38,125 nucleotides of DNA from Flavobacteriales bacterium (lineage in GTDB: Bacteria; Bacteroidota; Bacteroidia; Flavobacteriales_D; Sanyastnellaceae): contig CANHPZ010000008.1 of assembly GCA_947462725.1 (NCBI GenBank), positions 1 through 38,125 of the forward strand, read 5' to 3'. How positions within the stretch are numbered: position 1 is the first letter of the stretch; each line of letters opens with the position of its first letter. A program made the translations under genes and the position numbers. Below, piece by piece: positions 10,307 to 18,824 of this stretch. The notes beneath the pieces are model-generated. The model was not told where the DNA came from, ran no database searches, and saw only the letters and a program-made list of their open reading frames with translations.

Positions 10307-12157
10307 ATGACCCGATATTTTCCACATGCATTTCTGACGCTGCTTGCGATTGTTTCGATATTTCAAACCTCCGCAAAAGCTCAATCTGTGGTAAGAGCAG
10401 ACCCGCCCAACTGGTGGGCCGGCATGGTGCACAACCGCGTTGAAATACTGTTTCAAGCCAAGAATATCAGAAACTGTAACGCCTCTTTACAATCTAAGCA
10501 TTGCAGAATTATAAACACCACAACACTGCCCAATGTCGACTATTTACTCGTTGAGATTGAAATCGACAAATCGTGCCCTGCGGGAGATCTTAAGTTTCAA
10601 TTTGCGTCATCACGTGACACCTATAATTTTGAATTCCCTATCGAAAAAAAGGAGCCCGTTTCCAGCCATGGCCTCGACGGTTCGGATTTAATCTACCTCA
10701 TATTTCCCGACCGCTTTTCCAATGGTGATCCTGCCAACGACAATAACGCAGCCCTATTAGAACCAAACTCCGATCGAAAGGGTCTTAAATCAAGACATGG
10801 CGGCGACATTCAGGGTATTTCTAATCACCTCGACCATTTCGCCCAGTTGGGAGTAACTGCTCTTTGGCTCAATCCCGTTCTCATCAACGACCAGGCATAT
10901 GAAAGCTACCACGGATATGCGGCTACTGACCTATACCGCATTGACCCACGATTCGGAAGCAACGAAAACTATCGATCATTTGTTAAGCAATGCCACCAGC
11001 GCGGCTTGAAGGTAATCTGGGACGTCGTCTACAACCACTGGGGAAGCGAGCACCATCTCTATAAAAACCTGCCCGACAGCAATTGGATCCATCACTTCAA
11101 TCAATTCACGCGCACCACATATCGCGCTGAAACATTGATGGACCCTTATGCTAGCGATGCCGACCGCAATTTGATGTCCAACGCGTGGTTTGATAAGCAC
11201 ATGCCCGATCTCAACCAACAAGACCCACACTTGGCTCGCTATCTCATTCAAAACTCCCTTTGGTGGGTTGAATACGCGGGCATAGATGCATTCCGCATCG
11301 ACACTTACGCATACCCCGACCAGCGATTCATGAAGCAACTCGATGAGGCCATGCGCCTGGAGTATCCCGACTTCTTTTTATTTGGCGAAACCTGGGTGCA
11401 GGGATCACCGGTGCAAGCCTGGTTCACCGAAAATGCGGCAGTGAAAAAGGATTTCAACTCATCGCTGCAATCGGTCACCGACTTTCAACTCTACTTCGCG
11501 ATCACCAAAGGTCTCAAAGAAAACTTTGGGTGGGAAGAAGGATTCCGCAGAATACAACTCACACTAGGTCACGACATTCTTTACAACAATCCTAACGAGC
11601 TCGTCACCTTCCTCGACAATCACGACTTGAGTCGCTTCTACAGCATGATGGGCGAAGACTTCAGCAAATTCAAAATGGGCATGACCATGCTTTACACGCT
11701 GCGCGGTATCCCATCCATCTATTACGGAACCGAAATCTTGATGAAGAATTTCTCTGACCCGGATGCCAAAGTGCGAGAAGACTTTCCGGGTGGATGGCCG
11801 GGTGATGCTGCCGATAAATTCTCTGTAAGCGGCAGAACAAAACCAGAGCAGGATGCCTTCGACTTCTGCGCCACATTGGGAACATGGCGCAAAGCCAATC
11901 CATGGCTAGGGAATTCCAAACTAATGCAATTCGTTCCCGAAGAAAACACGTATGTCTATTTCCGATACGACGATAAACACACCGTGATGTGTGTGTATAA
12001 TGGCAACGACAAGCCGCATACGTTGAAGCTGAATCGTTTTGCTGAGCGCATCGGGAATGCGAAAGTGGGCCGCGATATCATTGGCCGCAGAGAAATTGCG
12101 TTGGGAAAAGAGATAATACTAGAGCCGAGGTCGGTTATGGTAATGGATGTGAGGTAA
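10307..12157 (+). CDS. GH13 alpha-amylase family protein (neopullulanase/cyclomaltodextrinase-like, secreted)
   Basis: Signal peptide; cyclomaltodextrinase-like N-domain (PPNWWAGMVHNRVEILFQAKNI); catalytic motifs DAFRIDTYAY, FLFGETW, FLDNHDLSRF. Confidence 0.92.
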   Translation: MTRYFPHAFLTLLAIVSIFQTSAKAQSVVRADPPNWWAGMVHNRVEILFQAKNIRNCNASLQSKHCRIINTTTLPNVDYLLVEIEIDKSCPAGDLKFQFASSRDTYNFEFPIEKKEPVSSHGLDGSDLIYLIFPDRFSNGDPANDNNAALLEPNSDRKGLKSRHGGDIQGISNHLDHFAQLGVTALWLNPVLINDQAYESYHGYAATDLYRIDPRFGSNENYRSFVKQCHQRGLKVIWDVVYNHWGSEHHLYKNLPDSNWIHHFNQFTRTTYRAETLMDPYASDADRNLMSNAWFDKHMPDLNQQDPHLARYLIQNSLWWVEYAGIDAFRIDTYAYPDQRFMKQLDEAMRLEYPDFFLFGETWVQGSPVQAWFTENAAVKKDFNSSLQSVTDFQLYFAITKGLKENFGWEEGFRRIQLTLGHDILYNNPNELVTFLDNHDLSRFYSMMGEDFSKFKMGMTMLYTLRGIPSIYYGTEILMKNFSDPDAKVREDFPGGWPGDAADKFSVSGRTKPEQDAFDFCATLGTWRKANPWLGNSKLMQFVPEENTYVYFRYDDKHTVMCVYNGNDKPHTLKLNRFAERIGNAKVGRDIIGRREIALGKEIILEPRSVMVMDVR

Positions 12158-12189
12158 AGCAAGTGTTATGGATCTGAACGAGTCTCTTT

Positions 12190-12246
12190 CTATCCACTAT
12201 TTCACTATTCACCACTTCACTATTTCACTATTTCATCATTTCACTC
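12190..12246. repeat. Imperfect short tandem repeat of a ttcactat-type unit
   Basis: tatccactatttcactattcaccacttcactatttcactatttcatcatttcactc, running into the 3' end of the thioesterase gene. Confidence 0.8.
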
Positions 12247-12626
12247 AACAACGATCTCCACCTTTCAGGCACCTCCATCGTATGTCGCTCCTCATAGTCG
12301 AAGCATACGAGCACTGATGCTCCCGTAGCGCAAAGTTGCTCTCCACGTATGTAGCGATAGCCCAACGTGTAACTCTTGTTGCCGATGTGCTTACAGTAGA
12401 TATGAATGTCTACCTTATCGTTGAAGTGAATGGGCTGGAGATAGTCCATTTCGTTGCGGGCTACAAGAATGCCTTGCTTGTTCCAATTCCACTCGTCGCC
12501 TACAAGTTGATGAAAGAAATAAATACGCGCTTGTTCGGCGTATGTGAAGTAAGTGGCATTGTTGACATGCCCCATCACGTCGATATCAGAAAATCGAATG
12601 TCGATTCGATACGGCTTCAGTTCCAT
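12228..12626 (-). CDS. Acyl-CoA thioesterase (4HBT/YbgC-like hotdog)
   Basis: RFSDIDVMGHVNNATYFTYAEQARIYFFHQL is the hotdog thioesterase signature. Confidence 0.88.
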   Translation of the reverse strand: MELKPYRIDIRFSDIDVMGHVNNATYFTYAEQARIYFFHQLVGDEWNWNKQGILVARNEMDYLQPIHFNDKVDIHIYCKHIGNKSYTLGYRYIRGEQLCATGASVLVCFDYEERHTMEVPERWRSLLSEMMK

Positions 12627-12627
12627 G

Positions 12628-13809
12628 TTATTCTACTTCGATAACGAGTCCTTTCAAGTATTCTCCTTCGGGGTGATAGATGCTCACCGGGTGATCGGCC
12701 GGCTGATGCAGTTGATGTAACACACGCACCTTGCGCCCTGCGTTTATACTCGCCGCCATGATAGAGTCACGGAAGAGTTTCTTATCAATAACCTGCGAAC
12801 AGGAAAACGTGAAGATGATACCGCCGGGTTTAATCTGCTTGATGGCAGCTTCGTTGATGCGGATGTAGCCCTGCACAGCTTTGTGACGTGCACTGAGGTG
12901 CTTAGCAAACGCCGGCGGATCGAGCACAATGATGTCGTAATCCTCCTTCAACTGCTTCATGTATTCTACCGCATCGGCTTTGATTACATCGTGCACGGGC
13001 GCTTCGAACCCGTTGAGCTTTGCGTTGATTACGGCTAAATCGAGTGCCTTCTGACTGCTATCGAGACTATGCACCAACGATGCACCAGCCTTGAGCGCAT
13101 ACACCGAAAAACCGCCGGTGTAGCAAAACGTATTGAGCACCTTTTTGCCTTTAGCAAAATCGCCAAGTAATTTTCTATTCTCGCGCTGATCAATGAAGAA
13201 GCCTGTTTTTTGTCCACCTTCCCAATCCACATCAAAGCGACAACCGTGCTCGAGCGCAATGGTTTCATGCTTGCTTCCGAGCAGATATTCGCCCTGAGTA
13301 CCGGTGCCCTTCCCTCCTACTTTCTCGTCGCCGCGATCATAGATAGCGGAGATCATATCACCATAAATTTTCGCAATGGCATCGGCAATAATTTGACGCT
13401 GTTCGAACATACCGGCACTATGCGTTTGAATCACTGCAGTGCTGCCATAGATGTCGACAATGAGACCCGGCAGGCCATCGCCTTCGCCGTGTATCAAACG
13501 ATAAATAGTCGTGTTGGAGTTATCTGTAAATCCAAGCAACTTGCGCAAACGATAGGCATTGCTGATTTTTTCTACCCAGAAATCGGCCGAGCCATCAAAT
13601 CCATCGAATGAAAAAATCCGCACTGCAATAGAACCTTCCGAGCAATGCCCAGTGGCCAGATATTGACCTTTGCTATCGCACACTTCAACGATATCGCCAT
13701 CGTGTGCGGCACCTTCTGCGCGTTGAATTGCACCGCTGAACACCCACGGATGAAAACGCTTAATGGATTGTTCTTTGCCTGGTTTAAGGATGAGTTTGGA
13801 TAATGACAT
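12628..13809 (-). CDS. Class I SAM-dependent rRNA methyltransferase (RlmI-like, PUA + methyltransferase)
   Basis: N-terminal PUA (LKPGKEQSIKRFHPWVFSGAI), GQKTGFFIDQRENR, LNTFCYTGGFSVYALKAGA, IVLDPPAFAK. Confidence 0.9.
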   Translation of the reverse strand: MSLSKLILKPGKEQSIKRFHPWVFSGAIQRAEGAAHDGDIVEVCDSKGQYLATGHCSEGSIAVRIFSFDGFDGSADFWVEKISNAYRLRKLLGFTDNSNTTIYRLIHGEGDGLPGLIVDIYGSTAVIQTHSAGMFEQRQIIADAIAKIYGDMISAIYDRGDEKVGGKGTGTQGEYLLGSKHETIALEHGCRFDVDWEGGQKTGFFIDQRENRKLLGDFAKGKKVLNTFCYTGGFSVYALKAGASLVHSLDSSQKALDLAVINAKLNGFEAPVHDVIKADAVEYMKQLKEDYDIIVLDPPAFAKHLSARHKAVQGYIRINEAAIKQIKPGGIIFTFSCSQVIDKKLFRDSIMAASINAGRKVRVLHQLHQPADHPVSIYHPEGEYLKGLVIEVE

Positions 13810-13849
13810 GCGGCAAAGCTACCGCTATTCAATGATTCAGACACCATGT

Positions 13850-15754
13850 CTACCCCGGCAATCGCAACTTCAACCCATCATCCATCACTAGCTCCTGCAA
13901 ATCCAGTTTTCTGCGGATAAATTCAACAACGGTGTGTGATTCATATTCATTGAGCATTGCCACCGCCATTTCAACTGTGGGCGACTGAGTCAAAACCAAT
14001 TTCAGCAATGCATCTTCTAGCGCATGGAATGATTTAGACGATGATATCACACGCTTCTCACGCCGACACACGTCACATTGTCCGCAAGGATCCGGAAACT
14101 TGTCACCAAAGTATTGCAGCAGCTGAATGCTCCGGCATTGCTCACGCTGCAGATATTTCTCCATCGCATGCCAACGTTGTTCGTCGCTCTGCTTGCGCAT
14201 CTCATACACCGACTCCGGGATGCGCACGTCTTCTTCGCGCTGGCGATCCAGCAAAAAGGTCACGCGTGGCTGATCAGTTTGAGGCTCATAATCGAGCACT
14301 TCCATTTGCTTGAGTCGCTCGAGTGACGAAATAACTTGTTGATGGGTTGTCTTCAATTGTGTCGCGATCTCCGATTCCCGAATTGTAACATACTGCTCAA
14401 ACATGCCACCATACATGCGCAACAGCAATCGAAGCAGCGGATCCAAGTCGGGATGCCCAACTTGAAAACTATACAAGGCCTGTCGGTCCATTGTAATATT
14501 TAACCGCGCAGGAGAATAGCTGCCTTCATCATAATTCAAATAACCCGACAGACTCAATAACTGCAATGAGGCGTGCACTTCCGCCGGCTTCTTGCCAAGC
14601 AATGAAGCAAGGGCGTGCAAATCAATCGGAAATATCTGATCCTTTCCTGAACCTATCGCCAACTGCAGCAAGCTACCCAGTGCGCGATAAACGTCGCGCA
14701 CTTCACTCTTGGGAGGAAATTTGATGGCGTGATTTTTTTTTGCCCTATCCAAATCGCCCTCATTCCAAAGCAAAACGGCATGTGCGAGTTTGCCGTCACG
14801 ACCGGCCCGACCAGCCTCTTGAAAATAGGCTTCAGGTTGTGTGGGCACATCGGCATGCAACACCAAACGCACATCAGGCTTATCGATGCCCATACCAAAT
14901 GCATTTGTTGCGCATACCACCCGCATCTTGCCTGACATCCAAAGTTTAAATGCATCTGCACGCTGCGCATGCGTGAGTCCGGCATGATATACACCGGATG
15001 CGATTCCCTGCTTCCAGATATAATCCGCAATGGCATGCGTGCGCTGACGAGTGGCACAATACACGATAGCACAACCGGGCATCTTATTGAGAATCTCAAT
15101 CAGCTTACCTTCCTTGTTCTCCGTATGAAAAACATTGTATGAAAGATTTTCGCGTGCGAAACTTCCACCAATAACATGCTCCTTATGAAATAGCAGCTGT
15201 TTTTGAATATCGCAAACAACCTCTGGTGTTGCACTAGCCGTTAGCGCCAGTATGGGTGCCGCGGGAAAAAGACTGCGCAGCTCACCTATGCGCAAATAGT
15301 CGGGTCGAAAATCATAGCCCCACTGCGAAATACAATGAGCCTCATCTACAGCAATCAATGACACTTTCATTTTCTTGACGCGTGCCTGGAACATTTCATT
15401 GCTCAAACGCTCAGGCGACACATATAAAAACTTCACCGAACCATAGACACAGTTGTCGAGCACACGATCTACCTCATGATAACGCATAGATGAATGGACC
15501 GTTCGAGCCTCAATTCCCCGCTTGCGCAAAGCCACAACTTGATCTTGCATAAGTGCCATCAGTGGTGAAACGACAATACAAATCCCCTCGACACACATAG
15601 CAGGAATTTGAAAACAAAGCGACTTTCCGCCACCTGTGGGCAATAAGGCCAGCGTATCCTTTCCATCAAGTACCGACTGCACCACATCTTCCTGGGAAGG
15701 TCGAAACTTGTCGAACCCCCAGTACTTTTTCAGTATGTCGTGTTGAATCGCCAT
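13850..15754 (-). CDS. recQ: RecQ family ATP-dependent DNA helicase
   Basis: ALLPTGGGKSLCFQIPA (Walker A), DEAH box (VDEAHCISQWGYDFRPDY), YHAGL, GRAGRDG, and zinc-binding CRSIQLLQYFGDKFPDPCGQCDVC. Confidence 0.92.
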   Translation of the reverse strand: MAIQHDILKKYWGFDKFRPSQEDVVQSVLDGKDTLALLPTGGGKSLCFQIPAMCVEGICIVVSPLMALMQDQVVALRKRGIEARTVHSSMRYHEVDRVLDNCVYGSVKFLYVSPERLSNEMFQARVKKMKVSLIAVDEAHCISQWGYDFRPDYLRIGELRSLFPAAPILALTASATPEVVCDIQKQLLFHKEHVIGGSFARENLSYNVFHTENKEGKLIEILNKMPGCAIVYCATRQRTHAIADYIWKQGIASGVYHAGLTHAQRADAFKLWMSGKMRVVCATNAFGMGIDKPDVRLVLHADVPTQPEAYFQEAGRAGRDGKLAHAVLLWNEGDLDRAKKNHAIKFPPKSEVRDVYRALGSLLQLAIGSGKDQIFPIDLHALASLLGKKPAEVHASLQLLSLSGYLNYDEGSYSPARLNITMDRQALYSFQVGHPDLDPLLRLLLRMYGGMFEQYVTIRESEIATQLKTTHQQVISSLERLKQMEVLDYEPQTDQPRVTFLLDRQREEDVRIPESVYEMRKQSDEQRWHAMEKYLQREQCRSIQLLQYFGDKFPDPCGQCDVCRREKRVISSSKSFHALEDALLKLVLTQSPTVEMAVAMLNEYESHTVVEFIRRKLDLQELVMDDGLKLRLPG

Positions 15755-15785
15755 GAAGTGGTAAAAATGCGAAGAATATTTTAGT

Positions 15786-15852
15786 AATGATTAGTGATTA
15801 GTGACTCGTGAGTGTCTATGGCGGCATCACTAGTCATTAGTCATTAGTCATT
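15786..15852 (+). repeat. Inverted heptamer-repeat hairpin (25-nt arms) in the recQ-pdxH intergenic region
   Basis: Arm 1 15786-15810 aatgattagtgattagtgactcgtg; arm 2 15828-15852 cactagtcattagtcattagtcatt. As plus-strand RNA, 20 Watson-Crick pairs, 4 G:U and 1 mismatch. Confidence 0.7.
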
Positions 15853-15897
15853 CCTTAACACCCTTTCACAAATAAATCCACATCTCCTTCCGTTACC

Positions 15898-15914
15898 TGG
15901 CACAGTGATTGGCA
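15898..15914 (+). promoter_or_regulatory. Sigma-54-like -24/-12 element (near consensus)
   Basis: TGGCACAGTGATTGGCA versus consensus TGGCACRNNNNTTGCW: full -24 match, 10-nt GG-to-G spacing, but the -12 GC dinucleotide reads GG. Confidence 0.4.
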
Positions 15915-15973
15915 ACGCCCAATCGTCTAGAAAAACTTCTCGCAAGTTTGGTTTTGGTTAAGGTTAATGAAAT

Positions 15974-16000
15974 ACCCCCGGAAACGTTCGGGGGTTTTTC
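15974..16000 (+). terminator. Intrinsic terminator with no annotated upstream plus-strand gene
   Basis: acccccg-gaaacgtt-cgggggt followed by ttttcgtttttt. The nearest upstream CDS (recQ) is on the opposite strand. Confidence 0.75.
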
Positions 16001-16198
16001 GTTTTTTATGTGACCAATTCAAAAAAAATTAAGACGAATTCTTTAAAAACGAAACCTCTGCTCTTCTCGGTCCGTTATAAGACCATATTGAAACACTTTA
16101 AACTATCAATAAGTGACATGCACATACTACAGCAGTGCATTCGCCATATGGAAGATTACGGAACTCAAGGAAAAACTACCTAACCTAACTTTAAATGT

Positions 16199-16345
16199 AT
16201 GCTGGAGTATTACAAGGCAGTATTGGGCAATGTTACGTTTGATACAATGCTCTTTCGAAAAGAACTCCGCAAAGCAATGCGCGAACTTATAGCCGACGAC
16301 AGAGTGCGGCTTAGAGACTGGCTCAAGCAATGCGGACACGTATGA
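16199..16345 (+). CDS. Small 48-aa hypothetical protein (below ORF-track cutoff)
   Basis: My translation MLEYYKAVLGNVTFDTMLFRKELRKAMRELIADDRVRLRDWLKQCGHV: charged and helix-like, followed by a terminator. Resembles short MLxYYK…VSFD…F.KEL.KA proteins I recall from Bacteroidota (unverified). Confidence 0.65.
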   Translation: MLEYYKAVLGNVTFDTMLFRKELRKAMRELIADDRVRLRDWLKQCGHV

Positions 16346-16375
16346 AAAACTAAATAACTTAAACGAGTTCTAATG

Positions 16376-16402
16376 AAAAGGTCGCCTTTGGGCGACTTTT
16401 TT
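16376..16402. terminator. Bidirectional terminator between the 48-aa ORF (+) and pdxH (-)
   Basis: gaaaag-gtcgcc-ttt-g-ggcgac-ttttttc hairpin. Confidence 0.8.
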
Positions 16403-16410
16403 CATTTCGC

Positions 16411-17064
16411 TCAAGGTGCCAAACGATAGATGTACCACTCGAAATCTTGATTCACTCGATAGATCAGGCGATCGTGCAATCGACTCAAGCGCCCTTGCCA
16501 AAACTCAAAGTAATGAGGAACTATACTGTAACCTCCCCAAAACGGAGGCCGTTCCACAGGCTTTCCGGCGAACTGATTCGTATAATGCGTGACAGCTTCT
16601 TCCAATTGTTCGCGTGAACGCATTTCCATGCTTTGCATAGAAGCCCAAGCCGCAATTTGACTTTCACGCGGGCGTGTGGCAAAATAGGCATCACTTTCCT
16701 CCTCGCTTACCCTGCGCGCTATTCCATAAATACGCACTTGACGCTCGAGTGTATTCCAATAAAAGTTGAGACAAACCTTTTCCGAGTGATCCAATTGCTG
16801 ACCTTTCGCGCTCGTGTAGTTGGTAAAGAATGTCAAGCCTGATCGATCAAACTTGCGCAACAGCACAATCCTAGCATTTGGAAAACCATCAGCGCCAATA
16901 GTAGACAAACTGAATGCATTGTAATCCTTGATGCCTTCATCCTCGGCCTCTTTCAACCAAATTCCAAATTGATCAAATGGATTGCGTTCAGCTGAAGTCT
17001 CAAGCAAAATGCTCCGGTTATAATCGTAACGTGATTGCTCAATATTGGCTTTGTAGTCGTACAT
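16411..17064 (-). CDS. pdxH: Pyridoxamine 5'-phosphate oxidase
   Basis: Start taken at MYDYKANIEQSRYDYNRS. NPFDQFGIWLKEAEDEGIKDYNAFSLSTIGADGFPNARIVLLR and WGGYSIVPHYFEFWQGRLSRLHDRLIY…WYIYRLAP are PdxH hallmarks. Confidence 0.95.
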   Translation of the reverse strand: MYDYKANIEQSRYDYNRSILLETSAERNPFDQFGIWLKEAEDEGIKDYNAFSLSTIGADGFPNARIVLLRKFDRSGLTFFTNYTSAKGQQLDHSEKVCLNFYWNTLERQVRIYGIARRVSEEESDAYFATRPRESQIAAWASMQSMEMRSREQLEEAVTHYTNQFAGKPVERPPFWGGYSIVPHYFEFWQGRLSRLHDRLIYRVNQDFEWYIYRLAP

Positions 17065-17126
17065 AGATTTCTGCTTTGGTTGATGTTTCAAAATTATATG
17101 CTTCTGTGTTTCATCTTTGCTGCACT

Positions 17127-18818
17127 ATGAAAATTGTATCTGATTGTTATCAGCAAACAAGCACACGATTCAAACTCACGTGGTGTTTCATCTGCTGGCT
17201 CATCCAAATAACAGCCATGCAAGCCCAAAACGATTTACCCAACCGCGCCGACACACTCAGAGGAACGTTGAGTCATTATCGCACATGCTTCGATGTGACA
17301 CATTATGATTTAATGGTGAGTGTTGACACATTGTCGCAAACCATTTGGGGCGAGAATACCATCACATTTCTGAGTGTTGAAGATTTTACCACCTTGCAAA
17401 TCGACCTATTCGATAATATGGTTGTTTCGATTATCAGCTGCGAAAACCACACACTTTCCTACCACAGAGAGTTCAACGCCATCTTCATCGATATGCATCG
17501 ACCTGTTCAATCCGGAGAAAGGTTGAAGCTTACCATTAAATATTTCGGCAAACCCATCATTGCCAATAACCCTCCTTGGGATGGTGGTTTCGTGTGGACC
17601 AGAAGCAGCAATAACCAACCTTGGATTACCGTATCATGCCAAGGAATCGGCGCAAGTCTTTGGTGGCCATGTAAGGATCATCTTAGCGATGAACCCGATA
17701 GCATGGACATCCATTGCCAGGTGCCTAAGGAATTAATGTGTGTTGCCAATGGTCAAGACCGAGGTATCGACTACGACACAGAAGGCAGAAAGATTTGCCA
17801 TTGGCATGTTTCGTATCCCATCAACAATTACAATGTGAGCTTGAACATAGGTGACTATGTTCACTTTTCTGACACCTATACTTCACCCGACGGATCGCAC
17901 CTTCCGCTTGACTACTATGTTATCAGAGGAAATGAGCACAAGGCAGAAAAGCAATTCAAGCAAGTAAAACCCATGCTTAAATGCTATGAAGAGTTTCTGG
18001 GGAAATACCCATTTTGGAACGACGGTTATGCTTTGGTGGAAACACCGTATGCAGGCATGGAGCATCAAGGTGCAATTGCCTATGGAAATAAATACAAAAC
18101 AGGATATCTCGGCAGTGATATGTCGGGCCAAAATTTAAAATTCGACTACATCATTATTCACGAAACGGGACACGAGTGGTGGGGCAATAGCGTTTCGGCC
18201 GCCGATATCGCCGATATGTGGATTCACGAAAGCTTTTGCACCTACTCCGAAGCCATATACGTGGAATGCATGCATGGATACGACACAGCCATGACCTACG
18301 TAAATGCATTGCGCGGCCGCGTGCAAAACAAAGCCGCAATCATGGGCCCATATGGCATCAATCGCGAAGGGCACTATGACATGTACGTGAAAGGAATGCT
18401 CTTCCTAAACACATTGCGCCATGTGGTCAACAACGACTCCATTTGGTGGCCAACCATAAAATCGATGTGCGACACTACATTCAAATACAGCACTACTGAT
18501 TACAAAAACGTGGTGGCTTTTTTCAACCAAAAAACAGGACTTACACTAGACCCTATTTTCGAGCAGTACGTCAAGCATTACAAACTTCCGACACTGGAAT
18601 ACAACATCAAAAAAACGAAAAGAGGAACATCAACACTTCTGCGCTGGAAGGCGGACACCGAGAGTTTTAATATGCCCATCATTTGCATAGTTGATGGCAT
18701 CCCTCATCACATGAATATTTCTGATCAATGGATTAGAGTAAAATCGAATGCTCCTCTGGAATTTGACTCAAAGCATTTCTACTACGATTTGAGAAAAGTA
18801 AAGCGCACAAGAAACTGA
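17127..18818 (+). CDS. M1 family metallopeptidase (short, secreted)
   Basis: Start taken at MKIVSDCYQQ. GxMEN-like TPYAGMEHQGAIAYGN, HETGHEWWGNSVSAADIADMWIHESFCTYSE = HExxH-18-E gluzincin motif. Confidence 0.92.
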   Translation: MKIVSDCYQQTSTRFKLTWCFICWLIQITAMQAQNDLPNRADTLRGTLSHYRTCFDVTHYDLMVSVDTLSQTIWGENTITFLSVEDFTTLQIDLFDNMVVSIISCENHTLSYHREFNAIFIDMHRPVQSGERLKLTIKYFGKPIIANNPPWDGGFVWTRSSNNQPWITVSCQGIGASLWWPCKDHLSDEPDSMDIHCQVPKELMCVANGQDRGIDYDTEGRKICHWHVSYPINNYNVSLNIGDYVHFSDTYTSPDGSHLPLDYYVIRGNEHKAEKQFKQVKPMLKCYEEFLGKYPFWNDGYALVETPYAGMEHQGAIAYGNKYKTGYLGSDMSGQNLKFDYIIIHETGHEWWGNSVSAADIADMWIHESFCTYSEAIYVECMHGYDTAMTYVNALRGRVQNKAAIMGPYGINREGHYDMYVKGMLFLNTLRHVVNNDSIWWPTIKSMCDTTFKYSTTDYKNVVAFFNQKTGLTLDPIFEQYVKHYKLPTLEYNIKKTKRGTSTLLRWKADTESFNMPIICIVDGIPHHMNISDQWIRVKSNAPLEFDSKHFYYDLRKVKRTRN

Positions 18819-18824
18819 GTGATA

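Noticed and set aside
13210-13611. 133-aa plus-strand ORF
   Set aside because: Antisense to the rlmI-like gene, which has strong motif support.
14653-15099. 148-aa minus-strand ORF
   Set aside because: Out-of-frame overlap within recQ; no recognisable domain.
15890-15960. Possible decayed tRNA (cttctcgcaagtttggttttgg)
   Set aside because: No acceptor stem, no T-loop GGTTCRANYCC match and no consistent cloverleaf.
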